A stretch of DNA of 64,000 nt from Antarctobacter aquimaris (lineage in GTDB: Bacteria; Pseudomonadota; Alphaproteobacteria; Rhodobacterales; Rhodobacteraceae). The DNA is taken from positions 550,630 through 614,629 of the forward strand of contig NZ_FXYF01000001.1 of assembly GCF_900184945.1 (NCBI RefSeq), given 5' to 3'. Under the pieces are notes generated by a model. It did no database searches. It was given only the letters and a program-made list of their open reading frames with translations, and was not told the origin of the DNA. Shown here in pieces: positions 52,699-61,856 of the stretch (within the stretch, counting starts at the first letter, position 1; each line of letters opens with the position of its first letter). The position numbers were made by a program, and so were the translations under genes.

Positions 52699-55073
52699 GC
52701 GCTTTGCTCCAGTGTCGCCCCAAGTGCCGAACGCACGTGCCAGATGTCGCGCGCGTAGCCCTGGACCGTCCGGTCCGAAGAAAACCAGCCGACGTTTGCG
52801 GTGTTGTGCAGCGCCATGGCCGACCATGTCGCCGGATTCTTGAAGGCCTCGTCGGCGCGGCGCTGGGTGTCGAAGTAGCTGTCGAAGTCGCAGGACACGA
52901 GGAAATGGTCATGATCCCAGAGATTGCCCACCAGCCCATGATAGCGCCCCGGGTCCTGCGGTGCAAAACGCCCTTCGGCGATCTGCGCCAGGACCTTTTG
53001 CAGGCGCGGGCTTTGTTCGATGGCGGCGCGGGCATAGCCGGGGTGCTTGCGGCGCTCGACCACCTCTTCGGCGGTGAGGCCGAAGAGAAAGAAGTTCTCG
53101 GCGCCCACGTGTTCGCGGATCTCGACGTTGGCCCCGTCCAGCGTGCCGATGGTCAACGCGCCGTTCAGGGCGAACTTCATGTTGCCGGTGCCGCTGGCCT
53201 CCTTGCCGGCGGTCGAGATCTGTTCGGACAGGTCCGCCGCGGGGATCAGCATCTCGGCCATGGTCACGTTGTAGTTCGGCGGATAGACGATCTTGAGCAG
53301 GTCCCTGGTCACCGGGTCGGTGTTGATGACGCGGGCGACGTCGTTGATCAGGTGGATGATCTCCTTGGCGACGTGGTAGCCGGGCGCGGCCTTGCCGCCA
53401 AAGATCTTGACCCGCGGCGTCCAGCCCGCGGTCGGGTTGGCGTGCATGTCGTTCCAGAGCGCGATGGTCTCCAGGATGTTCATGTGCTGGCGCTTGTATT
53501 CGTGGATGCGCTTGATCTGGATGTCGAACATGGCGTCGGGGTCGATCGCGACGCCGCAGTGCTCGCTCACCCAGTTCGACAGCCGTTCCTTGTTGGTGCG
53601 TTTGGCGGCGCGGAACTCCGTGAGGAAACCCTTGTCACCGGCCAGGCTGCGCAGGCCGCGCAGCTGGTCCAGATCGGCGGGCCAGGCGTCACCGATCTCG
53701 CGGGTGATCAGCGTGCTGAGCGCCGGGTTGCAGCCGTGCAGCCAGCGGCGCGGCGTGATGCCGTTGGTCTGGTTGACGATGCGCGTCGGGTGGATGCGGT
53801 GCAGGTCGGCAAAGACGGTGGATTTCACCAGGTCGGTGTGCAGCGCCGAGACGCCGTTGACCTTGTGCGCCATGATGAAGGCCAGTTCGCCCATGTTGAC
53901 GTTGCCGTGGTCCAGGATGCGCGGGCTGCCGGGGTGCTGGCCCTGCTGGCTGTCCTCGATGGCGCGGATGATCTCCAGGTGCCGGGGCAGCACGCGGCCC
54001 AGCAGCCATTCGGGCCAGCGCTCCAGCGCCTCGGGCAGCAGGGTGTGGTTGGTGTAGCCCAGGCAGCGGCGGGCCAGCTCGATCGACTCGACCATGCCCA
54101 GGCCGTGCCGGTCGACCAGGATGCGGATCAGTTCCGGCCCGGCGATGGCGGGATGCGTGTCGTTCAGCTGGATCGCGGCGAATTCCGGCAGGTCGCGGAT
54201 GTTGTCGTGGTCCGACAGGAAGCGGCGCAGAAGGTCCTGGAGCGAGGCGGCGGTAAAGAAATACTCCTGCTTGAGGCGCAGTTCCTTGCCGGTCTCGGTG
54301 GTGTCGTCGGGATAAAGCACGCGGCTGATGGTGCGGGCCAGCGCCTCGGACCGGCTGGCGGCGAGGTAGTCACCGCGGTTGAAGCTGGCGAGGTCGAATT
54401 CCGTTTGCGGGCGGGCCGACCACAGCCGCAGCGTGTTGGCCCATTTGCCCTGCCAGCCGATCACCGGCGTGTCGTAGGCGGTGGCAAGGACGGTTTCATG
54501 CGGGTGCCATTTGGCCTTGCCATCCTGGTGCTGGACATGGCCGCCAAAATTGATCTGGTAGCTGACTTCGGGGCGTTCGAACTCCCAGGCGTGGCGCTGT
54601 GCCAGCCAGGTCTCGGCCTTCTCGACCTGCTTGCCCTCGACGAAATCCTGCTCGAACAACCCGTGTTCGTAGCGGATGCCGTAGCCCATGGCCGGAATGC
54701 CCAGCGTGGCGAGGCTGTCCATGAAGCAGGCCGCCAGCCGGCCCAGTCCGCCGTTGCCCAGCGCGGCGTCGGGTTCGTCCTTGACCAGCAGGTCGTAGTC
54801 CTGGCCCAGGTCGGCCATCGCGGCGCGGGCCTCGTCGACCAGGCCGAGGTTGGCGGCGATGTCCTCGACCAGGCGGCCGATCAGGAATTCCATCGACAGG
54901 TAGTACACGCGCTTGACGCGCTTTTCGTAGGAGGCCTGCGTGCTGCGAAACCACGGGTCGACCATGCGGTCGCGCAGGCTGAGCGACAGGGCCATCCGCC
55001 AATCGTAGACAGAGGCGTGTCCGGCGTCCTTGCCAAGCGAATAGCGCAGATGCGCGAGGATTTCGTCTTTCAT
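52695..55073 (-). CDS. glgP: Glycogen phosphorylase GlgP
   Basis: A 792-residue GT35 enzyme. The conserved pieces are [49 protein letters not shown], and the PLP site [20 protein letters not shown] with the Schiff-base lysine, followed by DGANVEI. It releases glucose-1-phosphate from glycogen. The ATG at 55073 follows GGGAGCGACCC; a GTG at 55097 is less likely. It heads the seven-gene operon, so degradation and synthesis genes are made together and control must be largely allosteric. Confidence 0.96.
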   Translation of the reverse strand: MKDEILAHLRYSLGKDAGHASVYDWRMALSLSLRDRMVDPWFRSTQASYEKRVKRVYYLSMEFLIGRLVEDIAANLGLVDEARAAMADLGQDYDLLVKDEPDAALGNGGLGRLAACFMDSLATLGIPAMGYGIRYEHGLFEQDFVEGKQVEKAETWLAQRHAWEFERPEVSYQINFGGHVQHQDGKAKWHPHETVLATAYDTPVIGWQGKWANTLRLWSARPQTEFDLASFNRGDYLAASRSEALARTISRVLYPDDTTETGKELRLKQEYFFTAASLQDLLRRFLSDHDNIRDLPEFAAIQLNDTHPAIAGPELIRILVDRHGLGMVESIELARRCLGYTNHTLLPEALERWPEWLLGRVLPRHLEIIRAIEDSQQGQHPGSPRILDHGNVNMGELAFIMAHKVNGVSALHTDLVKSTVFADLHRIHPTRIVNQTNGITPRRWLHGCNPALSTLITREIGDAWPADLDQLRGLRSLAGDKGFLTEFRAAKRTNKERLSNWVSEHCGVAIDPDAMFDIQIKRIHEYKRQHMNILETIALWNDMHANPTAGWTPRVKIFGGKAAPGYHVAKEIIHLINDVARVINTDPVTRDLLKIVYPPNYNVTMAEMLIPAADLSEQISTAGKEASGTGNMKFALNGALTIGTLDGANVEIREHVGAENFFLFGLTAEEVVERRKHPGYARAAIEQSPRLQKVLAQIAEGRFAPQDPGRYHGLVGNLWDHDHFLVSCDFDSYFDTQRRADEAFKNPATWSAMALHNTANVGWFSSDRTVQGYARDIWHVRSALGATLEQSA

Positions 55074-55241
55074 CGGGTCGCTCCCATTCTGTCTCACGGG
55101 TCACACCCCCCTTGGCCGGGTCGCGGGGCCTGGCAGGATGACGTGATTGTTTCCGCTAACATCACTGGCGTGGCAATGACCATCCCCGGTCCCCGCCATC
55201 GTTAACTGTGTCCTGCAATGTTGCAAGCGTGTCTCGGTCTT

Positions 55242-55272
55242 GCCCTGCCTCTTGTTACCGAAGAGGCAGGGC
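55242..55272 (-). terminator. Strong hairpin after frcA
   Basis: A perfect 12-pair stem GCCCTGCCTCTT / AAGAGGCAGGGC with a seven-base loop lies nine bases after the frcA stop, on the way to glgP. No T-run follows on the minus strand, so it may be Rho-assisted or mainly protect the 3' end. It separates the sugar-uptake operon from the glycogen operon. Confidence 0.6.
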
Positions 55273-55280
55273 CTAAGGGC

Positions 55281-56087
55281 CTACGCGGCGGCCTTGGGCG
55301 TCAGCTGCTGTTCCTCGATCGGCGGCGGATCCATGGCGCCGGTCATGATCGCCACCGCATCGGACATGGTGATCTTCTTGGGGTCGACCACCGCGTGCCG
55401 CTTGCCCAGGCGGTGGATGTGGACGCGGTCCGCCACCTCGAAGACATGCGGCATGTTGTGGCTGATCAGGATGATCGGGATGCCCTTGGCGCGCACGTCC
55501 TGGATCAGCTCCAGCACCCGGCGGCTTTCCTTGACACCCAGGGCGGCGGTCGGCTCGTCCATGATGATGAACTTGCGGGCGAAGGCGGCGGCGCGGGCCA
55601 CGGCGACACCCTGGCGCTGACCGCCGGACAGCGTCTCGACCGCCTGGTTGATCGACTGCACGGTCATCAGGCCCAGTTCGGTCAGCTTGTCGCGGGCGAA
55701 TTTCTCCATCGCCTTCTTGTCGAGCTGGCGGAACACCGTGCCCATGATGCCGGGTTTGCGGATCTCGCGTCCGGCGAACATGTTGTCGGCGATCGACAGG
55801 GCGGGCGACAGGGCCAGCTGCTGGTAGACGATCTCGATCCCCATTTCGCGCGCCTGGATCGGCGAGGTGAAATGCACCGGCTTGCCTTCGATGCGGATCT
55901 CGCCCTCGTCCGCCTGGACGGCGCCGCAGATCGCCTTGACGATCGAGGACTTGCCGGCGCCGTTGTCGCCGATCACTGCCAGCACCTCGCCGGGGAAGAG
56001 ATCGAAGTCGGAGTGGTCGATGGCGGTCACGTGGCCATAGCGCTTCACGATTCCGCGGCCTTGAACGATCGGTTGCACGGACATCAT
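55281..56087 (-). CDS. frcA: Sugar ABC transporter ATP-binding protein (FrcA-like)
   Basis: A 268-residue single-domain ATPase of the CUT2 sugar class. Walker A is GDNGAGKSSIVKAI, the signature is LSGGQRQGVAVARAAAFARK, Walker B is FIIMDEPTAALGVKE, and the switch is LISHNMPHVFEVADR. In contrast to RbsA-type proteins it has one nucleotide-binding domain, as in FrcA of Sinorhizobium. It energises uptake through FrcC. It is the last gene of frcB-frcC-frcA, 100 bases after frcC. Confidence 0.9.
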   Translation of the reverse strand: MMSVQPIVQGRGIVKRYGHVTAIDHSDFDLFPGEVLAVIGDNGAGKSSIVKAICGAVQADEGEIRIEGKPVHFTSPIQAREMGIEIVYQQLALSPALSIADNMFAGREIRKPGIMGTVFRQLDKKAMEKFARDKLTELGLMTVQSINQAVETLSGGQRQGVAVARAAAFARKFIIMDEPTAALGVKESRRVLELIQDVRAKGIPIILISHNMPHVFEVADRVHIHRLGKRHAVVDPKKITMSDAVAIMTGAMDPPPIEEQQLTPKAAA

Positions 56088-56187
56088 CCTGTCACCTTTC
56101 TGATCTGCGCCGGGGTGGCCGGCGCGCCGGCAGGCCTGTGTCCTGCCGGGAGGGGGTTGAGTTGAACGAGGCGGGTCATGTGGCGGG

Positions 56188-57258
56188 TCATCCGGACACC
56201 TTCCGGATCCACTGGTCGACAGCGACGGCGCCGATGATGAGCAGGCCGATCAGCAGGTAGGTCCACTGGGCGTCGGCCCCCATCAGGCGCAGGCCCAGGG
56301 TGAACACGCCCACGATCAGCGCCCCGAACAGCGACCCCATCACCGCGCCGCGCCCACCGAACAGCGAGATTCCCCCGATCACCACGGCGGTGATGCTTTC
56401 GATGTTGGCCAACTGGCCCGAAGTGGGCGAGACCGAGCCGATGCGGCCGATCAGGGCCCAGCCGGCAAAGCCGCAGATCAGCCCCGAGGCCATGTAGACC
56501 GAGATCAGCACCTTGTTGGCCTCGATGCCCGAAAGCTCGGCCGCTTCCTTGTCATCGCCCACGGCGTAGACATGCCTGCCCCAGGCGGTCTGTTTGAGCA
56601 TGTAGGCCACGACGAAGAACAGCAGCACCATGAAGATCGCGCCATAGGTCAGCGTCGCGCCGCCCATCTTGATGGTCGTGCCGAAGAACTGGAGGCTGGG
56701 CGCCTTTTCGGCGATGTCCTGCGAGCGGATGGTCTCGTTCGCGGAGTAGAGGAAGTTGGTGGCCAGAACGATCTGCCACATGCCCAGCGTCACGATGAAG
56801 GGCGGCAGCTTCACCTTGGCGACGAGCCAGCCGTTGATGAAGCCGATCAGCGTGCCGACGGCCAGGCCGCAGGCGATCGAGACCGGGGCCGGGATGCCAT
56901 AGCGGAAGGTGAACTGCCCCATGACGACGGAGGACATCACCATGATCGCGCCGACCGAAAGGTCGATCCCGGCGGTCAGGATCACCAGCGATTGCGCCAC
57001 CGCGACGATCCCGACGATCTGCACCTGCTGCAGGATAAGCGTCAGCGCAAACGGGGAAAAGAACTTGGACCCCAGCAGGAGGCCGAACACGGCAACCGAA
57101 ATCACCAGGACGATGAGCGGCACCATCGCCGGGTTCGTGTGCAGGGTGTGCTGTATCTTGGGAACGAGGCCTTCGCGTTTCTCGAATTCGGCCACGGACT
57201 GGGTGGCCTTGGACAACGAGTTCTCGAAGTCCTGCCCCTTTGGAGCAGAATCAGACAT
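56188..57258 (-). CDS. frcC: Sugar ABC transporter permease (FrcC-like)
   Basis: A 356-residue permease with about eight to ten hydrophobic segments after a soluble N-terminal stretch of 45 residues. It carries the CUT2 family blocks ILTAGIDLSVGAIMVMSSVV, GRHVYAVGDDKEAAELSGIE (the EAA-like loop that contacts the ATPase) and GLICGFAGWALIGRIG. It forms the channel for a fructose/ribose-type sugar. Specificity for fructose is inferred from the gene set and order. Confidence 0.9.
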   Translation of the reverse strand: MSDSAPKGQDFENSLSKATQSVAEFEKREGLVPKIQHTLHTNPAMVPLIVLVISVAVFGLLLGSKFFSPFALTLILQQVQIVGIVAVAQSLVILTAGIDLSVGAIMVMSSVVMGQFTFRYGIPAPVSIACGLAVGTLIGFINGWLVAKVKLPPFIVTLGMWQIVLATNFLYSANETIRSQDIAEKAPSLQFFGTTIKMGGATLTYGAIFMVLLFFVVAYMLKQTAWGRHVYAVGDDKEAAELSGIEANKVLISVYMASGLICGFAGWALIGRIGSVSPTSGQLANIESITAVVIGGISLFGGRGAVMGSLFGALIVGVFTLGLRLMGADAQWTYLLIGLLIIGAVAVDQWIRKVSG

Positions 57259-57340
57259 TGGGGTCCTCCCGGATGTGTGAGTGCGTTCTGGTGCGCATGT
57301 GAAACCAGCCTAGTGCAAAGGCCGTTCGCGCGTCCACGAC

Positions 57341-57363
57341 GAAGGGGCGGTGTCCGCCCCTTC
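57341..57363 (-). other. Intercistronic hairpin between frcB and frcC
   Basis: A perfect ten-pair stem GAAGGGGCGG-TGT-CCGCCCCTTC lies about 20 bases after the frcB stop and 80 bases before frcC. Such hairpins after the binding-protein gene often slow 3' decay, so the binding protein is made in excess over the membrane parts. No T-run follows. Confidence 0.6.
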
Positions 57364-57383
57364 GCAGTCTTTTCAGGCCGGGA

Positions 57384-58409
57384 TCAGCCCCAGCACTTTT
57401 CCATGCCTTCGGCGACCGAGATCGACTCGACGCCGTCAACGGGCTGGTCGGTGACCAGGGCCACGCCGGTGTCGGTGAAGTCCTTGCCTTCGGTCGGCTC
57501 CGGCTTCACGCCTTCGGCGGCCCACTTGGCGATTGCCTCGATGCCCAGCGAGGCCATCAGCAGCGGGTACTGCTGCGAGGTGGCGCCGATGACGCCGTCC
57601 GCGACGTTTTGCACGCCGGGGCAGCCGCCGTCGACGGACACGATCAGCACGTCGTTCTCACGGCCAACTGCCTTGAGCGCCTCGTAGGCGCCGGCGGCGG
57701 CGGGCTCGTTGATGGTGTGCACGACGTTGATCGTCGGGTCACGGGCCAACAGGTTTTCCATCGCGCGGCGGCCGCCTTCCTCGTTGCCGTCGGTCACGTC
57801 CGAGCCGACAAGGCGCGGATCGGTTTCGTCGCCGATGATGTTCGGGTCGGCGAGATCGACGCCGAAACCGGCGAGGAAGCCCTGGTTGCGCAGCACGTCC
57901 ACGGTGGGCTGGCTGACGTTCAGGTCCAGCGTCGCGATCTTGGCGTCGGCGGCGGCGTCACCCATCTTGGCCTTGGCCCACTGGCCGATCAGCAGTCCGG
58001 CGAGGTAGTTGTCGGTGGCAAAGGTCGCGTCGGCGGCATCGACCGGGTCCAGCGGGGTGTCCAGCGCGATCACCAGGATGCCGGCGTCGCGCGCCTGCTG
58101 CACGGCGGGAACGATCGACGAGGTGTCCGAGGCGGTCAGCAGGATGCCCTTGGCGCCGTCGAGGATGCAGGTCTCGATGGCCTGAACCTGGGTCTCGTGG
58201 TCGCCGTCCACCTTGCCGGCAAAGCTCTTGAGCTCGATGCCCAGCTCTTCGGCCTTGGCGGTGGCACCTTCCTTCATCTTGACGAAGAAGGGGTTGGTGT
58301 CGGTCTTGGTGATCAGGCAGGCGGTGATCGCGTGGCTGCCTGCCGAAGCGCCGGTGGCCAGCGCGGCTGCGGTCAGGGCAATTGCGGTGCCTGTCATGAG
58401 TTTTTTCAT
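57384..58409 (-). CDS. frcB: Sugar ABC transporter substrate-binding protein (FrcB-like)
   Basis: A 341-residue periplasmic binding protein with signal [20 protein letters not shown]. The type I PBP fold of the ribose/fructose class shows in [60 protein letters not shown] and [19 protein letters not shown]. It captures the sugar for FrcC and FrcA. The start follows GGGAGGATACC. It is transcribed divergently from frcR across a palindromic region. Confidence 0.92.
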   Translation of the reverse strand: MKKLMTGTAIALTAAALATGASAGSHAITACLITKTDTNPFFVKMKEGATAKAEELGIELKSFAGKVDGDHETQVQAIETCILDGAKGILLTASDTSSIVPAVQQARDAGILVIALDTPLDPVDAADATFATDNYLAGLLIGQWAKAKMGDAAADAKIATLDLNVSQPTVDVLRNQGFLAGFGVDLADPNIIGDETDPRLVGSDVTDGNEEGGRRAMENLLARDPTINVVHTINEPAAAGAYEALKAVGRENDVLIVSVDGGCPGVQNVADGVIGATSQQYPLLMASLGIEAIAKWAAEGVKPEPTEGKDFTDTGVALVTDQPVDGVESISVAEGMEKCWG

Positions 58410-58521
58410 GGTATCCTCCCAAAAAGTCATTCGACTGTCGCGGGGCTCGGCGCGGTTGTCAGAAAGCCCAAGGGTCGGTTCTACCACCCTTCTCCTTCTA
58501 AAAAACCGATTCGGCGTCTCC

Positions 58522-58559
58522 TGTCAACATTAATAAATCCGGTTTATTTATTATTGACA
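58522..58559. promoter_or_regulatory. Palindromic operator/promoter region between frcB and frcR
   Basis: TGTCAA (58522-58527) and TTGACA (58554-58559) face each other around an AT-rich, imperfect palindrome with core AATAAA-TCCGG-TTTATT. TTGACA read leftward is a perfect -35 for frcB, and TTGACA read rightward could serve frcR. The palindrome would cover both, which suits a single repressor such as FrcR controlling both directions. The -10 elements are not clear. Confidence 0.55.
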
Positions 58560-58625
58560 GGGGGCGCTGAAAGAGGGAGGGTGTTGTTCAAGAAGTCTCA
58601 ACAAGACAAAGGCCGGTACAGGGTC

Positions 58626-59846
58626 ATGGACAGCACGCAAGGGAGCGGAGAGGCGGCGGCCCTACCGCCCGACAGTGTCAGGGGCTCGAACCAGAGCGGC
58701 GTGCGCGCGCACAACGAACGGCTGGTGCTGACGCTGATCCGCCAGGTCGGCCCGCTGGCCAAGGCCGAGATCGCGCGCCTGACGGGGCTTTCGGCGCAGA
58801 CCGTGTCGGTCATCATGCGGGCGCTGGAAAAGGAAGGCCTGCTGGAAAAGGGCGACCCGGTGCGCGGCAAGGTCGGCCAACCCTCCGTGCCGATGAACCT
58901 GGCCCGGCAAGGCGCCTACTTTTTCGGGTTGAAGGTGGGGCGACGGTCGCTTGACCTGATCCTGACGGATTTCTTCGGCCGGGTCGAAGGGCGGGTGCAC
59001 CTGTCACACCGCTATCCTACCCCGGACAGCGCGGTGCGCTTTGCCAACGCCGCCATCGCGCAGCTGCTGGACCAGTTGACCGATGCACAACGGGCGCGGG
59101 TGGCCGGACTGGGGATCGCCCTGCCGTTCCGTCTGTGGGATTGGGCAGGGACGCTTGAGGTCAGGCCCGAGGACATGGAGGCCTGGCGCCACCGCGACAT
59201 CGCCGCCGAGATCGCGCGGTCCTGGGATTTTCCGGTCTACATGCGCAACGACGGATCCGCGGCCTGCGGCGCGGAACTGGTCTTTGGCGACCAGAACAAG
59301 CCGCGGGATTTCCTGTATTTCTTCATCGGCTTCTTTGTCGGCGGCGGGCTGGTGATCGACAACACGCTGTTCACGGGCCAATCCGGCAACGCCGCGGCGC
59401 TGGGGTCGATCCCGATCGGGATCGAGGGCACCAGGATCAGCCAGCTGGTCGATGTCGCGTCGATCGTGACGCTGGAACAGCAGGTGATCGCCGCGGGTGG
59501 AACCCGAGACATGATCTGGGACGATCCTGCCCACTGGTCCTTGCCCGAGGGGGTGCTGGACGCCTGGATGGACAAGGCGGCGGACGGGCTTGCCTATGCG
59601 ATCCTGTCGTCTTCCTGCCTGATCGATTTCGAGGCGGTGCTGATCGACGGCTGGCTGCCCGAACCGGTGCGGGCCGGCCTTGTCGAGCGGACCGCGCGGC
59701 GGCTGGCGCTTATCAGTGTCGCCGGGATCGAAGTGCCGGAGATCCGCGAAGGCACCATCGGGCGCGATGCCCGTGCGCTGGGCGCGGCCAGCCTGCCGCT
59801 GTCGGACAGGTTCCTGGTGGACCGCAACGCCTTTCTCAAGGGCTGA
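58626..59846 (+). CDS. frcR: ROK-family transcriptional regulator (FrcR-like)
   Basis: A 406-residue repressor. A winged helix at residues about 30-95 (KAEIARLTGLSAQTVSVIMR and ALEKEGLLEKGD) is followed by a ROK domain with GLGIALPFRLWDWAGTLEV and MRNDGSAACGAELVFG. It is divergent from frcBCA and probably represses them until a sugar or sugar phosphate binds. The ATG at 58626 was chosen; the frame stays open far upstream as a shadow of frcB. It ends before a bidirectional terminator. Confidence 0.88.
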   Translation: MDSTQGSGEAAALPPDSVRGSNQSGVRAHNERLVLTLIRQVGPLAKAEIARLTGLSAQTVSVIMRALEKEGLLEKGDPVRGKVGQPSVPMNLARQGAYFFGLKVGRRSLDLILTDFFGRVEGRVHLSHRYPTPDSAVRFANAAIAQLLDQLTDAQRARVAGLGIALPFRLWDWAGTLEVRPEDMEAWRHRDIAAEIARSWDFPVYMRNDGSAACGAELVFGDQNKPRDFLYFFIGFFVGGGLVIDNTLFTGQSGNAAALGSIPIGIEGTRISQLVDVASIVTLEQQVIAAGGTRDMIWDDPAHWSLPEGVLDAWMDKAADGLAYAILSSSCLIDFEAVLIDGWLPEPVRAGLVERTARRLALISVAGIEVPEIREGTIGRDARALGAASLPLSDRFLVDRNAFLKG

Positions 59847-59876
59847 GACGCGTCTTCGGTATGGGGGCCGGACAGG

Positions 59877-59906
59877 AAAAAGGGGGCCGCAAGGCGACCC
59901 CCCTTT
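59877..59906. terminator. Bidirectional terminator between frcR and the fasciclin gene
   Basis: AAAAAGGGGG and CCCCCCTTT pair around CCGCAAGGCGA, giving a stem with A and T tracts on either side. It lies between the convergent ends of frcR (30 bases after its stop) and the fasciclin-domain gene (41 bases after its stop) and can serve both. Confidence 0.8.
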
Positions 59907-59946
59907 CCGTTCTGCGATCGGGCCGGGAACTGGCCCGGACGCCGAA

Positions 59947-60429
59947 TTACATGCCGGGCATGATCACCTTGTCGATGACGTGGATCACGCCGTTCGAGGC
60001 TTCGATGTCCGCGGTGACGACGCTGGCTTCGTCCACCATGACGCCGTTGTCGAGGTCGATGGTGATCTCCGACCCTTCGACGGTGGCCGCCTTCATGTCA
60101 TCGACGAGGTCGGTCGACATGACCTTGCCTGCCACGACGTGGTAGGTCAGGATTGCCACGAGCTTGTCCTTGTTCTCGGGCTTGAGCAGGTCTTCGACGG
60201 TGCCGGCCGGCAGCGCGGCAAAGGCTGCATCGGTCGGTGCGAAGACGGTGAAGGGGCCTTCGCTCTTCAGCGTGTCGACGAGGCCGGCTGCGGTGGCTGC
60301 GGCAAGCAGGGTTTCGAAGGTGCCGGCGCCTGCCGCGGTGTCGACGATGTCCATCGAGTGGCTGCCTGCGAAGGCGGGGGCTGCAAAGGTGAGGGCGGTG
60401 GTGGCGGCGAGGATGGTCTTGCGGAACAT
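59947..60429 (-). CDS. Secreted fasciclin-domain protein
   Basis: A 160-residue protein with a signal peptide ([17 protein letters not shown]) and one FAS1 domain. The H1 block is [20 protein letters not shown], the YH motif lies in [17 protein letters not shown], and the H2 block is [15 protein letters not shown]. Single-domain FAS1 proteins are periplasmic or secreted and are associated with adhesion, but their exact role in bacteria is unclear. The start follows AGGAGGACATTCC. The upstream frame is rejected because it precedes the signal peptide. Confidence 0.92.
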   Translation of the reverse strand: MFRKTILAATTALTFAAPAFAGSHSMDIVDTAAGAGTFETLLAAATAAGLVDTLKSEGPFTVFAPTDAAFAALPAGTVEDLLKPENKDKLVAILTYHVVAGKVMSTDLVDDMKAATVEGSEITIDLDNGVMVDEASVVTADIEASNGVIHVIDKVIMPGM

Positions 60430-60670
60430 GGAATGTCCTCCTGAGTGTTTCTGAGTGGCGATGTGCCGTTCACATCTGAAAATTCTACGCCCCGGATCGT
60501 GGACTGGTTCACCGGGGATTTCTGCCACCGCCGCTTGACAGATTTCGCGCCGCGCCTAAGCCACGGCGAAAGGCGTTTTCCAGTGACATCTTTGTGATCG
60601 GAAATCGGCAAACCCTTTGAAATCCAGTCGGCTGCACGTGGAGTTCCAAAGCCGCGGCACGCACCAAGAA

Positions 60671-60695
60671 CGGCCCCGGATGTGATCCGGGGCCG
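60671..60695 (-). terminator. Hairpin terminator after the DUF302 gene
   Basis: A perfect 11-pair stem CGGCCCCGGAT-GTG-ATCCGGGGCCG is followed on the minus strand by TTCTT. It lies 49 bases after the DUF302 stop and before the fasciclin gene, so it probably ends the DUF302 transcript. The remaining bases between 60430 and 60670 hold only the fasciclin upstream region. Confidence 0.65.
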
Positions 60696-60744
60696 GTTAT
60701 CACGTCAGGTGGAGATCCCGCGCCCGGTCCGGGGCGCGGCGTTT

Positions 60745-61191
60745 CTAGTCCAATCCGATCGCCTTGCGGGCGATCCCGTCGAGCAGGGCTTCGACCTTTT
60801 TCATCTCGCCCTCGGGATAGGTCCGAAAGCCGATGGTGGTGACGTCCGGCGTCTCGGGACGGGTGACGACGAAGATGTCGTAGGGGCAGTACACGAGGTT
60901 CATCGGGTCCGCCTCCATGACCTCGCGCGAGACCTTGGCCGAACAGAAGCTGAAGACGTCCGCCTTGTCAAAGATCGTCACCTCCGAGCCGACATCGGCC
61001 TTGGTGCGTTCCAGCATGTCGCCGACATGGCTCACGGCGTCGATGACCAGCCCGGCATCGAGGATCGCGTTCTCGAGCCCGAAGACGACATCGTCGAAGC
61101 TGTCCTCGGAGTCGTATGTGATGATCCCGTCTGCGGCCAGAGCGCCGGTGGCGCCAAAAGCCAGCGCCGCGGCGCACAGAAGTCTTTTCAT
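60745..61191 (-). CDS. Secreted DUF302-domain protein
   Basis: A 148-residue protein with a signal peptide (LLCAAALAFGATGALAADG) and a DUF302 fold: SFDDVVFGLENAILDAGLVI, VTIFDKADVFSFCSAKVSRE and LVYCPYDIFVV. DUF302 proteins have no settled function. Two cysteines (FSFCSA and VYCPY) could form a disulfide in the periplasm. The start follows GGGAGAAGAC. It stands alone, with a perfect palindrome about 80 bases upstream. Confidence 0.82.
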   Translation of the reverse strand: MKRLLCAAALAFGATGALAADGIITYDSEDSFDDVVFGLENAILDAGLVIDAVSHVGDMLERTKADVGSEVTIFDKADVFSFCSAKVSREVMEADPMNLVYCPYDIFVVTRPETPDVTTIGFRTYPEGEMKKVEALLDGIARKAIGLD

Positions 61192-61267
61192 GTCTTCTCC
61201 CTTTCACGAAATACGCAGACGTGCCGCGCATCATCCATGATGCATGTATCATATTGGCACGATCCGC

Positions 61268-61287
61268 GATTTGCCTTGAGGCAAATC
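61268..61287. promoter_or_regulatory. Perfect palindrome GATTTGCC-TTGA-GGCAAATC
   Basis: An eight-pair inverted repeat with a four-base centre lies between the divergent DUF302 gene and a small open frame. The core TTGCC-N4-GGCAA has the spacing of CRP/FNR-family sites. It could be an operator or a short hairpin. The regulator is not identified. Confidence 0.5.
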
Positions 61288-61307
61288 AAACATTCCCGAG
61301 GCAGAAT

Positions 61308-61484
61308 ATGACTTGGGCGATGACCACTGTACAGGACCTGGCGCTGATTTTCGTCTTTTTGATGCGCGTGGATATCGCGCGCGCAGCGCCAATGTTGCTG
61401 ATCGACTTGCGCGACCTTGCCGGGCCGCGCGACCGCATCATCGCCGGCGGCAAGCTGATCGTGCCGGGCGACGTGGGCCGGTGA
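61308..61484 (+). CDS. Doubtful small open frame, 58 residues
   Basis: The frame opens MTWAMTTVQDLALIFVFLMR, continues with VDIARAAPMLLIDLRDLAGP and ends PGDVGR. The first part is hydrophobic. The ribosome site (GAGGC) is weak and I know no relative. It begins 20 bases after the palindrome. The rest of the 61485-61790 region shows no gene that I can support. Confidence 0.25.
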   Translation: MTWAMTTVQDLALIFVFLMRVDIARAAPMLLIDLRDLAGPRDRIIAGGKLIVPGDVGR

Positions 61485-61762
61485 TGATGCGGTGGCGGCA
61501 CGAGCCGGTGGTCAAGGATGACGGAGTCCGAGTGCAGATGAACGCGATCATCCCTCGGTCCGGTTGGCGGATGAGGGCGGCCGTGTCTGCGCGACCCGCA
61601 TATTATTAGAGCGTCGCGGCGGATGCAGGCGGATTCGCGGCCGCCATGACCGTCGCGGGTCGGGGTGACGCTCGCGCCTTGGGGCGCATCGCCCGCCCAT
61701 TGACCCTTTGGTTCGCGCTATCAAATGGCGGGCGGGTTCCGCGCGGCGGTGTCGGCAGGCAG

Positions 61763-61800
61763 TGTTACACGACGTTTACACCAACGTGAAAAGCCGTTGG
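61763..61800 (+). promoter_or_regulatory. Direct and inverted repeats upstream of msrP
   Basis: TTACAC occurs at 61765 and again at 61776, an 11-base period matching one helical turn, as in sites for OmpR-family response regulators. Directly after it, CCAACG and CGTTGG form an inverted repeat with an eight-base centre (61781-61800). The segment lies 60-95 bases before msrP. In E. coli msrPQ is controlled by the HprSR two-component system; no such genes are in this window. Confidence 0.35.
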
Positions 61801-61856
61801 TTTGTTGAGCGGCGCGGATCACCTATCTTTCCGTCCAGAAACGCCGAGGAGAGATC

